Shown here piece by piece: positions 10,427 to 19,677 of a DNA stretch of 64,000 bases. The notes below the pieces were generated by a model. It worked only from the letters and a program-made list of their open reading frames with translations. It did no database searches and had not been told where the DNA came from. Source of the stretch: Kamptonema formosum PCC 10802. GTDB lineage: Bacteria; Cyanobacteriota; Cyanobacteriia; Cyanobacteriales; Oscillatoriaceae. The stretch spans positions 276,319-340,318 of the forward strand of contig NZ_KB235952.1 in the NCBI RefSeq assembly GCF_000332335.1, in the 5' to 3' direction. The stretch's first letter is position 1; every line of letters begins with the position of its first letter. A program made the translations under genes and the position numbers.

Positions 10427-11956
10427 ATGGGACTACCCTGGTATCGAGTACACACAGTCGTCCTGAATGACCCGGGCCGCCTGATCGCAGTACACTTAAT
10501 GCACACTGCCCTGGTGGCCGGCTGGGCTGGTTCTATGGCTCTGTACGAACTGGCCATTTACGACCCCACCGATCCAGTCCTGAACCCCATGTGGCGTCAG
10601 GGCATGTTCGTCATGCCGTTTATGGCCCGTCTGGGTGTGACCGGCTCGTGGCGCGGCTGGAGCGTCACCGGTGAAACCGCCGTCGATCCGGGCTTCTGGA
10701 GCTTTGAAGGCGTCGCTGCCGCTCACATCGTGCTGGCAGGGCTGCTGTTCCTGGCCGCCTGCTGGCACTGGGTTTACTGGGATCTGGAACTGTTCCGCGA
10801 TCCGCGCACCGGCGAACCCGCCCTCGACCTGCCAAAAATGTTTGGCATTCACCTGTTCTTATCCGGTCTGCTTTGCTTTGGTTTCGGTGCTTTCCACCTC
10901 ACCGGCCTGTTTGGCCCGGGCATGTGGGTGTCCGACCCCTACGGAATAACCGGCAGCATCCAGCCGGTAGCGCCAGCGTGGGGGCCAGAAGGCTTTAACC
11001 CCTTCAATCCGGGGGGCATCGTGGCTCACCACATTGCCGCCGGCATTGTCGGGATTATCGCTGGCCTGTTCCACCTGAGCGTCCGTCCCCCCGAGCGGCT
11101 CTACAAAGCCCTGCGGATGGGGAACATCGAAACCGTGCTCTCCAGCAGTATCGCCGCTGTATTTTTCGCCGCCTTCGTGGTGGCGGGGACGATGTGGTAC
11201 GGCAGCGCCGCCACCCCCATCGAACTGTTTGGCCCCACCCGCTATCAGTGGGACAGCGGTTACTTCCAGCAGGAAATTGAGCGGCGCGTGCAAACTTCCG
11301 TTGCCGAAGGCAGCAGTTTTGCAGAAGCCTACTCAGCTATTCCTGAGAAACTGGCTTTCTATGACTATGTGGGCAACAGCCCCGCCAAAGGCGGCCTGTT
11401 CCGCGTAGGGCCAATGAACAATGGAGATGGCCTAGCTAAAGGTTGGTTGGGCCACGCCGTGTTCACCGATGATGAAGGTCGGGAGCTGACGGTTCGCCGT
11501 CTGCCCAATTTCTTTGAAACCTTCCCCGTCGTCCTGACGGACAAAGATGGCGTCGTTCGCGCCGACATTCCCTTCCGTCGGGCTGAATCCAAGTACAGCT
11601 TCGAGCAAGCCGGTGTTAAGGTCAGCTTCTACGGTGGCGAACTCAACGGTCAAACCTTTGACGATCCCGCCACAGTCAAGAAGTACGCTCGCAAAGCCCA
11701 ACTCGGTGAAGTCTTTGACTTTGACCGGGAAACCTTAAACTCTGACGGGGTGTTCCGCACAAGCCCTCGCGGCTGGTTCACCTACGGACACGCCTGTTTC
11801 GCCCTGCTCTTCTTCTTCGGTCACATCTGGCACGGCACTCGCACCCTCTTCCGCGACGTGTTTGCCGGTGTTGACCCAGACCTAGACATCGAACAGGTGG
11901 AATGGGGTGCCTTCCAGAAAGTGGGCGACAAGACCACCCGCAAAGTGGAAGCGTAA
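10427..11956 (+). CDS. psbB: Photosystem II CP47 chlorophyll-binding protein
   Basis: Core antenna protein of photosystem II that binds chlorophyll a next to the reaction centre in the thylakoid membrane. The protein has 509 residues and begins [20 protein letters not shown], essentially the universal CP47 N-terminus. Six membrane helices with chlorophyll-ligating histidines are visible, as is the large lumenal loop (about residues 260-445) between helices five and six. The region [20 protein letters not shown] is the last helix. GGAGGAGG stands 10-15 bases before the ATG. psbT follows at 131 bp and was probably ancestrally cotranscribed, as in plastids. Confidence 0.99.
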   Translation: MGLPWYRVHTVVLNDPGRLIAVHLMHTALVAGWAGSMALYELAIYDPTDPVLNPMWRQGMFVMPFMARLGVTGSWRGWSVTGETAVDPGFWSFEGVAAAHIVLAGLLFLAACWHWVYWDLELFRDPRTGEPALDLPKMFGIHLFLSGLLCFGFGAFHLTGLFGPGMWVSDPYGITGSIQPVAPAWGPEGFNPFNPGGIVAHHIAAGIVGIIAGLFHLSVRPPERLYKALRMGNIETVLSSSIAAVFFAAFVVAGTMWYGSAATPIELFGPTRYQWDSGYFQQEIERRVQTSVAEGSSFAEAYSAIPEKLAFYDYVGNSPAKGGLFRVGPMNNGDGLAKGWLGHAVFTDDEGRELTVRRLPNFFETFPVVLTDKDGVVRADIPFRRAESKYSFEQAGVKVSFYGGELNGQTFDDPATVKKYARKAQLGEVFDFDRETLNSDGVFRTSPRGWFTYGHACFALLFFFGHIWHGTRTLFRDVFAGVDPDLDIEQVEWGAFQKVGDKTTRKVEA

Positions 11957-12086
11957 AACCCTGCCGCTTTTGGATTGAGAGCGATCCGGCGACGGCTTTG
12001 GCAGCAATGACAAACCCCAGTCACTGGATCGTTCCTAGCCTAGCCAGTGTAAACTGGTAGTTAACGACACCAACAGGAAATCTGAT

Positions 12087-12185
12087 ATGGAAAGCGTTGT
12101 TTACATTTTGGTGCTGTTCTTGGCGCTGGCCACACTCTTCTTTGCGATCGCGTTTCGCGAACCCCCCCGGATTCTCAAAAAATAG
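12087..12185 (+). CDS. psbT: Photosystem II reaction-centre protein T
   Basis: A 32-residue single-span thylakoid protein at the PSII dimer interface: MESVVYILVLFLALATLFFA is the membrane helix and the tail continues IAFREPPRILKK. Length and the FREPP motif are diagnostic. The gene is downstream of psbB, the conserved cyanobacterial and plastid order. An ACAGGAAA element precedes the ATG. Confidence 0.97.
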   Translation: MESVVYILVLFLALATLFFAIAFREPPRILKK

Positions 12186-12199
12186 CGAACCCCCGATCC

Positions 12200-12285
12200 G
12201 GGCTGATCGCGCCTGAGCCGCTACAAGCCGCTGTGGGGAATTACCCACACAGCCGGCACTCAGCGGGCTCGGGTTTTTGTCATTG
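12200..12285 (+). terminator. Possible transcription terminator after psbT
   Basis: A long imperfect inverted repeat (GAGCCGCT...AGCGGGCTC, with an inner GCTGTGGGG/CCCACACAGC stem) ends in GGGTTTTTG. The stem is imperfect and the T-run short, so this is tentative. Confidence 0.35.
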
Positions 12286-12315
12286 AATTCCCCCACACTG
12301 CCAGAGACGGTTACC

Positions 12316-12891
12316 ATGCGGTGTCCCTTCTGCCAACACACAGATAGTCGGGTTCTAGAATCCCGATCTCCCACTGCCGGTCAGAGTGTGCGGCGACGCC
12401 GGGAGTGCTTGAACTGCAAGCGTCGCTTCACCACTTACGAACGAATCGAGTTTGTCCCCATTACCGTCAGCAAGCGGGATGGCAGACGGGAGTCGTTTGA
12501 CCGATCGAAATTATTGCGCGGGATCGTGCGAGCTTGCGAAAAAACCGGCATCCCCTCGCAGCGGATGGAGGCGATTGTCGATGAGATCGAAGCCCAATTG
12601 CAGCAGCTTTCCGCCCGAGAAGTCACCAGCAGCGAGATTGGGGAACTGGTGCTGGGCCACCTGCAATCGCTCAGTGAAGTGGCCTATATCCGGTTTGCTT
12701 CCGTCTACCGCCAATTCCGAGGCATCCGCGATTTCGTGGAGACCTTAAACCACCTGCAAAGCCGCCCGGATGCGGCTAGCGCTGAAATTGAAGAAAAAAT
12801 AGACCTCCAGCCGCCTACAGAGCAGGTATTACTGCCGGCGGAGGGTGCGATCTCCCCAGAACTCGCAGCTAATGCCGCCCCCGCACCCTGA
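12316..12891 (+). CDS. nrdR: Transcriptional repressor NrdR
   Basis: ATP/dATP-sensing repressor of ribonucleotide reductase genes. I place the start at the ATG 12316 ([17 protein letters not shown]), which is the family N-terminus; the frame is open further upstream without conserved sequence. The N-terminal zinc ribbon has CPFC and CLNCKRRF. The ATP-cone follows ([20 protein letters not shown]) and ends with [19 protein letters not shown]. At 191 residues it carries an extra ~30-residue Ala/Pro-rich tail compared with short NrdR proteins. It is followed by rpsA, a common cyanobacterial order. Confidence 0.96.
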   Translation: MRCPFCQHTDSRVLESRSPTAGQSVRRRRECLNCKRRFTTYERIEFVPITVSKRDGRRESFDRSKLLRGIVRACEKTGIPSQRMEAIVDEIEAQLQQLSAREVTSSEIGELVLGHLQSLSEVAYIRFASVYRQFRGIRDFVETLNHLQSRPDAASAEIEEKIDLQPPTEQVLLPAEGAISPELAANAAPAP

Positions 12892-12972
12892 CCGCTGAAA
12901 GCCGCACCGCCAGCGCCCCCGGCTGCCCGTCCCACCGCTGGAAAATATATCTCCCCATCAGAGCCGGCAAGC

Positions 12973-13037
12973 AGCCCCCAAAGGAAAGTGCCGGCAGAAA
13001 TCCCTATTGGAGCGGGTTGGCAGGGGCTTTTTTCTGC
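12973..13037 (+). terminator. Possible terminator between nrdR and rpsA
   Basis: AGCCCCC near 12975 can pair with GGGGCT that directly precedes a TTTTTT run, with a loop of about 45 bases holding its own GC-rich pairing. It suggests rpsA has its own promoter. Moderate to low support. Confidence 0.4.
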
Positions 13038-13103
13038 CCGCAGGCAAGCTGGAATTTTTTAGCTGGCAGCTCCGCAGGTATGTTCAGAAGCATATAGCCA
13101 AGC

Positions 13104-13109
13104 TATAAT
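13104..13109 (+). promoter_or_regulatory. Consensus -10 box TATAAT upstream of rpsA
   Basis: A perfect TATAAT lies about 145 bp upstream of the rpsA start, with no good -35 at 17 bp (TGTTCA). It fits the proposed terminator upstream, giving rpsA its own transcript. Confidence 0.4.
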
Positions 13110-13252
13110 AACATATCTATGCTGCAAACGTCCCGAGTGGACCTGTCCAAAGAAGACTTTGCAGCCGTGTAGATGTAAACTGCACCAAAAGTGCACCTAC
13201 ATCCACAGGAGGAACGGTAACTACGGAGATTAAGTCCCAGGAAACGAATCGC

Positions 13253-14263
13253 ATGGTCAATCAGAAAACGCTCACTAAAGAAGTCGGTTTTACCCACCAA
13301 GATTTTGCCGCCCTGCTCGACAAGTATGACTATCACTTCAGTCCCGGCGATGTGGTAGCCGGCACGGTATTCAGTCTCGAACCGAGGGGGGCTCTGATTG
13401 ACATAGGTGCTAAAACAGCTGCGTACCTCCCCATCCAGGAAATGTCAATCAACCGCGTTGACTCTCCTGAAGAGGTCCTGCAGTCCAACGAAACCCGTGA
13501 GTTCTTTATCCTCACGGATGAGAACGAAGATGGCCAGCTCACCCTGTCGATCCGGCGCATTGAGTACATGCGGGCGTGGGAGCGGGTGCGCCAGTTGCAG
13601 GCAGAAGACGCCACCGTGCGCTCGATCGTCTTCGCCACCAACCGGGGTGGGGCGCTGGTCCGGATTGAAGGGTTGCGCGGCTTTATTCCCGGATCGCACA
13701 TCAGCACCCGCAAACCCAAGGAAGACTTGGTGGGCGAAGAACTGCCCCTAAAATTCCTTGAGGTGGACGAAGAGCGCAACCGGCTGGTCCTGTCCCACCG
13801 GCGGGCGCTGGTGGAGCGCAAGATGAACCGGCTCGAAGTGGGCGAAGTCGTGATCGGGAATGTTCGCGGCATCAAGCCCTACGGCGCATTTATCGATATC
13901 GGCGGCGTCAGCGGGTTGCTGCACATCTCGGAAATTTCTCACGACCACATCGACACGCCCCACAGCGTCTTCAATGTCAATGATGAAGTGAAAGTGATGA
14001 TCATTGACCTGGATGCGGAGCGCGGGCGCATCTCCCTCTCCACCAAGCAACTGGAGCCCGAAGCGGGTGACATGGTGAAAAATCCTGACAAGGTTTACGA
14101 GAAGGCTGAGGAAATGGCTGCCAAGTACCGCGAGCAGATGCGGGCCAAACAGCAAGCCCAACAGCAACAGAAGCAAGCCGCACAGCAAGCCGCACAGCCG
14201 GCAGCCGCTGAGCCCGCTCTAGAGGTGCCAGACGAAGAAATCGTCAGCGCTGAAGACGCTTAA
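13253..14263 (+). CDS. rpsA: 30S ribosomal protein S1, three-domain cyanobacterial/plastid type
   Basis: RNA-binding ribosomal protein that helps mRNA engage the small subunit. The 336 residues contain three S1 domains: about 30-100 (SPGDVVAGTVFSLEPRGALI), 115-185 (RSIVFATNRGGALVRIEGLR) and 195-270 (EVGEVVIGNVRGIKPYGAFI). A Gln/Ala-rich low-complexity tail follows. This is the short form typical of cyanobacteria and chloroplasts, not the six-domain enterobacterial one. The ATG is at 13253. A perfect AGGAGG occurs 41-46 bases upstream with no standard start codon after it, while a weaker AGGAAA lies nearer. Confidence 0.95.
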   Translation: MVNQKTLTKEVGFTHQDFAALLDKYDYHFSPGDVVAGTVFSLEPRGALIDIGAKTAAYLPIQEMSINRVDSPEEVLQSNETREFFILTDENEDGQLTLSIRRIEYMRAWERVRQLQAEDATVRSIVFATNRGGALVRIEGLRGFIPGSHISTRKPKEDLVGEELPLKFLEVDEERNRLVLSHRRALVERKMNRLEVGEVVIGNVRGIKPYGAFIDIGGVSGLLHISEISHDHIDTPHSVFNVNDEVKVMIIDLDAERGRISLSTKQLEPEAGDMVKNPDKVYEKAEEMAAKYREQMRAKQQAQQQQKQAAQQAAQPAAAEPALEVPDEEIVSAEDA

Positions 14264-14315
14264 GCCAAGCTCGGAAAAACAGTGCAGCCGGCAAACCGTA
14301 TTGCCGGTGGCACAA

Positions 14316-14340
14316 AGAGGGAAATCCCCTCTTTTTTTTG
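14316..14340 (+). terminator. Rho-independent terminator of rpsA
   Basis: AGAGGG, a five-base loop AAATC, then CCCTCT running into an eight-base T-run. This is a classic intrinsic terminator 53 bp after the stop codon. A GCCGGCA/TTGCCGGTGGC inverted repeat precedes it. Confidence 0.85.
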
Positions 14341-14373
14341 TAGGAATTGCTGTACTTTTGGGAGTGGAACCCC

Positions 14374-15123
14374 TTGGCGACCATTCAGTGTCGGGATGTC
14401 ACATTCGAGAATATCCAATCCGTGATATTTGACAAAGACGGCACCCTGGAAAATACCTCTGAATATCTGAGAAACCTGGGGCAGAAGCGAGCTCGCCTGA
14501 TCGACGCCCAGATTCCCGGAATTGCAGATCCCCTGCTAATGGCCTTTGGCATTAATGGGGGCACCCTAGACCCCACCGGCTTGATGGCCGCCGGCAGCCG
14601 GCGGGAAAATGAAATTGCCGCAGCGGCTTATATTGCCGAAACCGGTCGCGGCTGGCTAGAATCCTTGGCGATTGCCCGCCGCGCCTTTTCAGAAGCCGAT
14701 CAATATTTGAAAAGCGCCACCCCCTCCCCCCTGTTTGCCGGCAGTCTCGAGGTGATACAATTTCTCTCCAACGCCGGCCTGAAACTGGCCATTCTCTCCG
14801 CTGACACGACAGCCAGGGTGCAAAGTTTTGTCAAGCACTACCAGCTCGACGCCTACATTCAGGTGCGTGCCGGGGTCGATGAAGGGCCCAGCAAGCCAGA
14901 CCCATCCCTGTTTTTCAGCACTTGCCAAGCTCTCGGCGTCGAACCTCAGGCAACCCTGATGGTTGGCGATTCCCCCGCAGATATCGAGATGGCCAGAAAT
15001 GCCGGTGCCGCCGGCTGTATCGGCATCTGCTGGGGCGCGAGCCTTGCCGCTCACCTGCAAGCCGCTGACGTGACCATCTCCCAATTAGATGAAATCCAAA
15101 TCCGGCAAACGACCCCCAGCTAA
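14374..15123 (+). CDS. HAD-superfamily hydrolase (phosphoglycolate-phosphatase-like)
   Basis: Haloacid-dehalogenase-fold phosphatase, 249 residues from a TTG start at 14374 (MATIQCRDVTFENIQSVIFD). GGGAG lies 9 bases before it, and the extension to 14347 lacks such a site. Catalytic motif I is FDKDGTLEN, motif II is AILSAD, motif III is the lysine in GPSKPDPS, and motif IV is MVGDSPADIEMA. It may be a Gph/PPase-type sugar-phosphate phosphatase, but the substrate is not determinable. It lies between the rpsA terminator and metK, in the same direction. Confidence 0.88.
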   Translation: MATIQCRDVTFENIQSVIFDKDGTLENTSEYLRNLGQKRARLIDAQIPGIADPLLMAFGINGGTLDPTGLMAAGSRRENEIAAAAYIAETGRGWLESLAIARRAFSEADQYLKSATPSPLFAGSLEVIQFLSNAGLKLAILSADTTARVQSFVKHYQLDAYIQVRAGVDEGPSKPDPSLFFSTCQALGVEPQATLMVGDSPADIEMARNAGAAGCIGICWGASLAAHLQAADVTISQLDEIQIRQTTPS

Positions 15124-15376
15124 AGCGCAATTTGCCATTTCAAATTAGCGCTCACCGACCGGGAACATTCAGCTTCTCCTAGAAATTGTAAATGCTGTTA
15201 TCGCCGCCAGTTATTATAGATGAACTGAGTGGGGTGAGAGACCGGGTTTCTTTTTTTGGCCAAACCCAGGTTCAAAGCTTCCCCAGCGCAACAAACCCGG
15301 TATCTGAAAGGTAACAGCGGGTGAACTGAGCTATAACACCTTGTCCGTCCAGCCACTATTAAAGGAGGAATAATCC

Positions 15377-16621
15377 TTGACTCGTCGCTACCTCTTTACC
15401 TCCGAGTCCGTCACCGAAGGACACCCCGATAAAATCTGCGACCAAATTTCCGACACCATCGTCGATGCCCTCCTGAGCCAAGATCCCACCAGCCGCATCG
15501 CCGCAGAAGTCGTTGTCAACACCGGCTTAGTGCTGCTCACCGGCGAAATCACAACCAAAGCACAAGTCAATTACGTCCATCTCGCCCGCACAAAAATTGC
15601 CGAAATTGGCTACACCAACGCCGAAAACGGCTTCTCTGCCAGCAGTTGCGCCGTTCTGGTAGCCCTCGACGAACAGTCCCCTGACATCGCCCAAGGCGTC
15701 GGTCGGGACACCAGCGCCGACCCCCTCGATGCAGTGGGTGCCGGCGACCAAGGGCTGATGTTCGGCTTCGCCTGCAACGAAACCCCGGAACTGATGCCCC
15801 TGCCCATCAGCCTCGCCCACCGCATCGCTCGCCGGCTCGCTGCAGTGCGCAAAACTGGCGAACTGCCTTACCTGCGCCCGGATGGCAAAACCCAAGTCAC
15901 CGTCGCCTACGAAGATGGGCGTCCGGTCGGCATCGACACCATCCTGATTTCCACCCAGCACACCGCCACCATTGGCGAGATTTCCGATGAGGCCGCCGTC
16001 GCCGCCAAGATTAAGGAAGACCTCTGGACCGCTGTCGTGCAGCCGGTGTTTGCAGACATCGCCGTCAAGCCAGACGCACAAACTCGCTTCCTTGTCAACC
16101 CCACCGGCAAATTTGTCATCGGCGGTCCCCAAGGCGATTCTGGCCTCACCGGGCGCAAAATTATTGTAGACACCTACGGCGGCTATTCCCGCCACGGCGG
16201 CGGTGCCTTTTCCGGCAAAGACCCCACCAAGGTAGACCGCAGCGCTGCTTACGCCTGCCGGTATGTCGCCAAAAACATTGTCGCGGCAGGGCTGGCGGAC
16301 AAGTGCGAAGTGCAGCTGAGTTACGCCATTGGCGTGGCCAAGCCGGTGAGCGTGATGATTGAAACCTTCGGCACCGGCAAGGTGGACGAAGACCGGCTGC
16401 TGGAAGCGGTCAAAGAGCATTTTGAACTTCGTCCGGCTGGCATTATCCAGGCGTTTAACTTGCGCGGGCTGCCGGCAGAGCGCGGCGGTCGCTTCTACCA
16501 AGACGTTGCCGCTTATGGCCACATGGGGCGCACCGATCTGGATCTGCCCTGGGAGCAAACTGACAAAGCGCAGCGGCTACACGACGCCCTGACTCAACAG
16601 CTTTCCGCCACCGCCGGCTAG
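15377..16621 (+). CDS. metK: S-adenosylmethionine synthetase
   Basis: Makes S-adenosylmethionine from methionine and ATP. The protein has 414 residues and normal architecture. It includes the N-terminal [20 protein letters not shown], the methionine/ATP loop [20 protein letters not shown], the [19 protein letters not shown] signature and the C-terminal [14 protein letters not shown]. The start is TTG at 15377, fixed by a strong AAAGGAGG 8 bases upstream and by the conserved N-terminus. The leader (15124-15376) contains a degenerate AAACCCGG palindrome and no recognisable SAM riboswitch. Confidence 0.97.
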   Translation: MTRRYLFTSESVTEGHPDKICDQISDTIVDALLSQDPTSRIAAEVVVNTGLVLLTGEITTKAQVNYVHLARTKIAEIGYTNAENGFSASSCAVLVALDEQSPDIAQGVGRDTSADPLDAVGAGDQGLMFGFACNETPELMPLPISLAHRIARRLAAVRKTGELPYLRPDGKTQVTVAYEDGRPVGIDTILISTQHTATIGEISDEAAVAAKIKEDLWTAVVQPVFADIAVKPDAQTRFLVNPTGKFVIGGPQGDSGLTGRKIIVDTYGGYSRHGGGAFSGKDPTKVDRSAAYACRYVAKNIVAAGLADKCEVQLSYAIGVAKPVSVMIETFGTGKVDEDRLLEAVKEHFELRPAGIIQAFNLRGLPAERGGRFYQDVAAYGHMGRTDLDLPWEQTDKAQRLHDALTQQLSATAG

Positions 16622-16662
16622 CAATCCTCTCTCGTTCCGGGGCTCCTTATTTCTCCTTTTCT

Positions 16663-16686
16663 CGTTCCCAGCTCAAGCTGGGAACG
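16663..16686. repeat. Hairpin repeat CGTTCCCAGCT...AGCTGGGAACG
   Basis: Perfect inverted repeat with a two-base loop, 42 bp after metK. Same family as 1836-1860, 42965-42989 and 53778-53803. Confidence 0.75.
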
Positions 16687-16876
16687 ACATGATCACAGGC
16701 TCTGCCTCCATCTCTCTCGTGAGCGCCTGGAAACGACAGTATGCAGGCTGCTGCCGGCCTTTGACACTGGCGCGACAATACTACTAACATTAATTCGCGT
16801 GGCGTGCCGGTAACAAAACTTCACCAGCCGGCGATTTCTGTCACCCCGACTGCTGCGTGACGCCGGTCTGAGACTA

Positions 16877-17041
16877 TTATAGCAGGAGTCATATTGGTTC
16901 GGACAATAAGAGCTTCTGGAGCAGGGGAGCAAGGGACGCCGGAATGTACGTTCCCAAAATGCCTACTGCTATATAGACGTAGGTACGGCGTCCGCCGAGC
17001 CTGAAGGTCGAATGTCCTAATCTAAGTGGCTACTGCTATAA
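16877..17041 (-). mobile_element. MITE-like element, family A, copy 1
   Basis: About 165 bp running from TTATAGCAGGAGTCATATTG to GGCTACTGCTATAA. The two ends form an imperfect terminal inverted repeat of about 30 bp. It contains no ORF. Its reverse complement aligns closely along its full length with copies 2 and 3. An internal TATAGCAGTAGGCATTT repeats the left-end sequence. Confidence 0.8.
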
Positions 17042-17508
17042 CCATAATTTCTACTCGCCGGCTGATAAGCTGTTATGCTTTTAACTTGCTTTTTTGGGGA
17101 GGGGCAGAGCCTCCAGAGGGCTTTTACAACAAAATTATAGGATCAAAAAATTAATAGAACTAATGCTAATTAGATGCACTATGTCTTAGCGCGCGCTCGA
17201 CAGCAGAGCGGCAGTGGCGCTTGTGAGGGCGGCAGGCGGGGCTGCTGCTCTTTCACCCACGCAGTTAAACTATTGATCTGGCAAGTCCTGACTCCAAAAA
17301 AGTGCGCCCGGTTGTTCAGTTGCCGGTGGGACCGCCTCTGCCTTCAACTTGTCTTAATCAATGAGAGTCTCGTCCTAAAGGAATCGCTGTTATGAATCCG
17401 AAGCAGAGACAAAAATGAGAAAAAATCAGAAGGTTGGAGAAATTCCGCTACGTTTTAGGCTATGGAATTTTACTGTGGGGAATTCCAACCGGCCTCTGTT
17501 ATGCCGTC

Positions 17509-17674
17509 TTATAGCAGTATGCATTTAGGTTAGAACATTAGACCTTCAGGGGGGGCGGGACGCCGTACCTACGTCTATATAGCAGTAAGCATTTAGGAAA
17601 CCTACATTCCGACCTCCCTTGCTCCCCTGCTCCCGAAGCTTCTATTGTTCTAACCAATATGACTGCTGCTATAA
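17509..17674 (+). mobile_element. MITE-like element, family A, copy 2
   Basis: About 166 bp in opposite orientation to copy 1, from TTATAGCAGTATGCATTTAG to GACTGCTGCTATAA. It carries the shared core ACGCCGTACCTACGTCTATA and the CTTGCTCCCCTGCTCCCGAA segment. Together with copy 1 it brackets 467 bp of gene-free DNA. Confidence 0.8.
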
Positions 17675-17870
17675 CCACTCTTACAGACAATGGTTTTTCG
17701 CTCGATCGGGTGCTTTCCTCGCCACTTCTGAGACAGTTGTTTGTTGCCAAAATGGTTATCTTACTGATTTTATTCCCCATTTGTGGGTGCGTTTTGGCTT
17801 GGTGGGTGTGGCACTACTGCGAAAAAAAATATTTAGAGCAATAAGTAGTGGGGTGCCTGGCAACGCACCC

Positions 17871-17969
17871 TATAGCGTTGCTCATCCTTTGTGAGGTACT
17901 GAGAAACCCGGGTTCTTAAAGAAACCGGGGTTCTGGGCAAACACGTTCATCCAACTGAGAGCCGCTATA
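17871..17969. repeat. MITE-like palindromic element, family B, copy 2
   Basis: Ninety-nine bp from TATAGCGTTGCTCATCC to GAGAGCCGCTATA with the core GAAACCCGGGTTCTTAAAG. Compared with copy 1 the left and right arms are exchanged, so it is in the other orientation. Confidence 0.8.
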
Positions 17970-18272
17970 TCTTCTGACTGGCTGTTAGAACTAAGAGCGC
18001 GGGTCAAGTGGCGCAGCCCAGACAGTGGCGGATGGCCTTTCTGGCTCTCAGGAACAAAAATGAGAGTTTCTCCCACTCTCCCCATCCTTTAGTAACATCT
18101 GTTACACAATTTCCTGCAGCTTTCTTCCCAAGTGTCCCCCTTTCAGCGGGAACCCATACTGGAGAGGGGAGTTCCACCCTTTCGGGGGAAATTTTGAGCG
18201 CACCCCTTTTTTAGCTGCGCGAGAGCATATACTTATACTTACGGTTGTATTTGCAGCACCGAGGAGATAGGT

Positions 18273-18740
18273 ATGTCCTGGAGCTTCACGATCCCACTGG
18301 CAATTGCCCTGACAGTGGCCTATATTTTGAAAAAATCTGCTGACGAAATTGCTTATCTGGCCGTCGCAATTTTAATTGTCAGCTTAGTGTTAAGTTTGGT
18401 TATAGCGCCGTGGCCATTCCAGCTCTTGCTGCTGGCGCTTCTCTTGGTCAGCAATCAGCGACTCTCGCAGCCACGCCAGCAGACCGTCCAGCCTGAGGAG
18501 GAAGACCAGACGATAAAACTCAGCTATCGCGGAGTCAACTACGAACCCGCCCCTCCCGCCGCTGAAGTGTTTGAGGGTGAAGTAACAGGAAAATACCGGG
18601 GTCAGGTTTGGAGAGCTCACCCGGTGAAAAATGCTGTTGCGGCTCAACCGGCTCTCGGGCTGAAATATCGCGGCGCTACCGTTGCTGGTCAGCAGCCTGT
18701 CCAACCTCCGGTTGAAGAAACCTCAGTCCAAAACGGCTGA
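18273..18740 (+). CDS. DUF4278 domain-containing membrane protein
   Basis: A 155-residue protein with two hydrophobic segments in the first ~65 residues (SWSFTIPLAIALTVAYIL and IAYLAVAILIVSLVLSLVIA). A cytosolic-looking tail holds three copies of the YRG motif: IKLSYRGVNYEP, GKYRGQVWRA and LKYRGATV. The (L)xYRGxxY motif is characteristic of the cyanobacterial DUF4278 family, of unknown function. GAGGAGAT precedes the ATG by about 6 bases, and a TATACT-like box lies ~40 bp upstream. Confidence 0.82.
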   Translation: MSWSFTIPLAIALTVAYILKKSADEIAYLAVAILIVSLVLSLVIAPWPFQLLLLALLLVSNQRLSQPRQQTVQPEEEDQTIKLSYRGVNYEPAPPAAEVFEGEVTGKYRGQVWRAHPVKNAVAAQPALGLKYRGATVAGQQPVQPPVEETSVQNG

Positions 18741-18918
18741 TTCTCACAGGGTTGACTTCTCCGGCGGGTCAGGTTCAGCCCCTGAGCGTGACAGTTCAAT
18801 CAGCGCATTTCATCAGGAGAGCGCTGTGAGGCTCACAGGTGGTGGCTTTTTTGTGCTCACCGGCTCCTCAAGACTCATCCGCCTTGGGCGATTGCTGATA
18901 GGATGGCATCAGAAAAAT

Positions 18919-19317
18919 ATGCCGGCACCCGCCATGCAGTCACTCCAACAATTCGCCAGGAAACTAAAAAAAGAAACTTCCGCGATTTATCTGGCAAGCA
19001 AACACCCCAAAGTGCCTTGGTACGCAAGGCTGCTCGCCGCTGGGGCTGTGGCTTACGCTTTCAGTCCCACCGACCTGATTCCCGATATGATCCCCGTGAT
19101 TGGATATCTGGATGACCTGCTGATCGTGCCGGTGGGAATTTGGCTGGTACTGAAAATGATTCCCCCGGAAGTTTTAGCAGAGTGTCGGGAGAAAGCGGAA
19201 GCCGCCACAAGTGAGGGAAAACCGGCGAACTGGGTGGCTGCCGGTGTAATAGTAGCTATTTGGGTGCTTTTGGGGATTTTGGGCGTTTTGTGGCTGGGAC
19301 GCATCCTGAAACGCTGA
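18919..19317 (+). CDS. YkvA family (DUF1232) membrane protein
   Basis: Small membrane protein of about 132 residues. The DUF1232 signature FSPTDLIPDMIPVIGYLDDL is clear, and a C-terminal hydrophobic helix follows (VAAGVIVAIWVLLGILGVLW). Likely start at ATG 18919 or 18934; the open frame to 18682 overlaps the preceding gene and is not protein-like. It lies 178 bp after the DUF4278 gene on the same strand. Function unknown. Confidence 0.82.
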   Translation: MPAPAMQSLQQFARKLKKETSAIYLASKHPKVPWYARLLAAGAVAYAFSPTDLIPDMIPVIGYLDDLLIVPVGIWLVLKMIPPEVLAECREKAEAATSEGKPANWVAAGVIVAIWVLLGILGVLWLGRILKR

Positions 19318-19394
19318 ATAAAACAATCTGCTTGCGGTCAAAAGCAGGCAGAGCCGACCGAGCGGCGCTCCCAAGCAGAGTCTGGGAACGCGGG

Positions 19395-19557
19395 TATAGC
19401 AGTAGCCACTTAGATTAGGACATTAGATCGAGAGGGGGGGCGGGACGCCCCCCTACGTCTATATAGCAGTAGGCATTTAGGAAACGTACATTCCGGCCTC
19501 CCTTGCTCCCCTGCTCCCGAAGCTCCTATTGTCCTAACCAATATGACTACTGCTAGA
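19395..19557 (+). mobile_element. MITE-like element, family A, copy 3
   Basis: About 163 bp from TATAGCAGTAGCCACTTAG to ATGACTACTGCTAGA, in the same orientation as copy 2. It carries the same internal TATATAGCAGTAGGCATTTA and CCTTGCTCCCCTGCTCCCGA segments. Confidence 0.8.
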
Positions 19558-19602
19558 ATGCCGGCTGAAAGCTGATTTATAAAGTAATTGTTAACCCTGA
19601 AC

Positions 19603-19671
19603 GGGGCCAGAAACTCGGTTTCTTCAAGAAACCGGGTGTCTTCACTCAGTACAAGAAACCCGTTTTCTTTT
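19603..19671. repeat. Family-B core derivatives
   Basis: Two degenerate copies of the AAACCCGG palindrome (AGAAACTCGGTTTCTTCAAG and AAGAAACCCGTTTTCTTTTT) without TATAGCG ends. They lie just after the SIMPL gene stop on the minus strand and could help terminate it. Confidence 0.6.
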
Positions 19672-19677
19672 TACTTA

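Larger units (their letters stand above)
16622..18272. other. Gene-poor spacer rich in MITE-like repeats
   Basis: About 1.65 kb without a convincing gene. It holds a CGTTCCCAGCT hairpin, two oppositely oriented family-A elements and one family-B element. Bases 17042-17508, between the two family-A copies, carry only a weak Cys/Arg-rich ORF (17174-17395) with no recognised motif. A 61-codon frame at 17659-17844 begins inside a family-A end and encodes a hydrophobic stretch (MVILLILFPICGCVLAWWVW), possibly a tiny membrane peptide, not supported enough to call. Confidence 0.7.

Noticed and set aside
15124-15376. SAM riboswitch upstream of metK
   Set aside because: No SAM-I/II-type conserved core was recognisable; the only structure is a degenerate AAACCCGG palindrome.
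15527-16558. 343-codon minus-strand ORF
   Set aside because: It is antisense to the unmistakable metK gene; length results from GC-rich codon bias.
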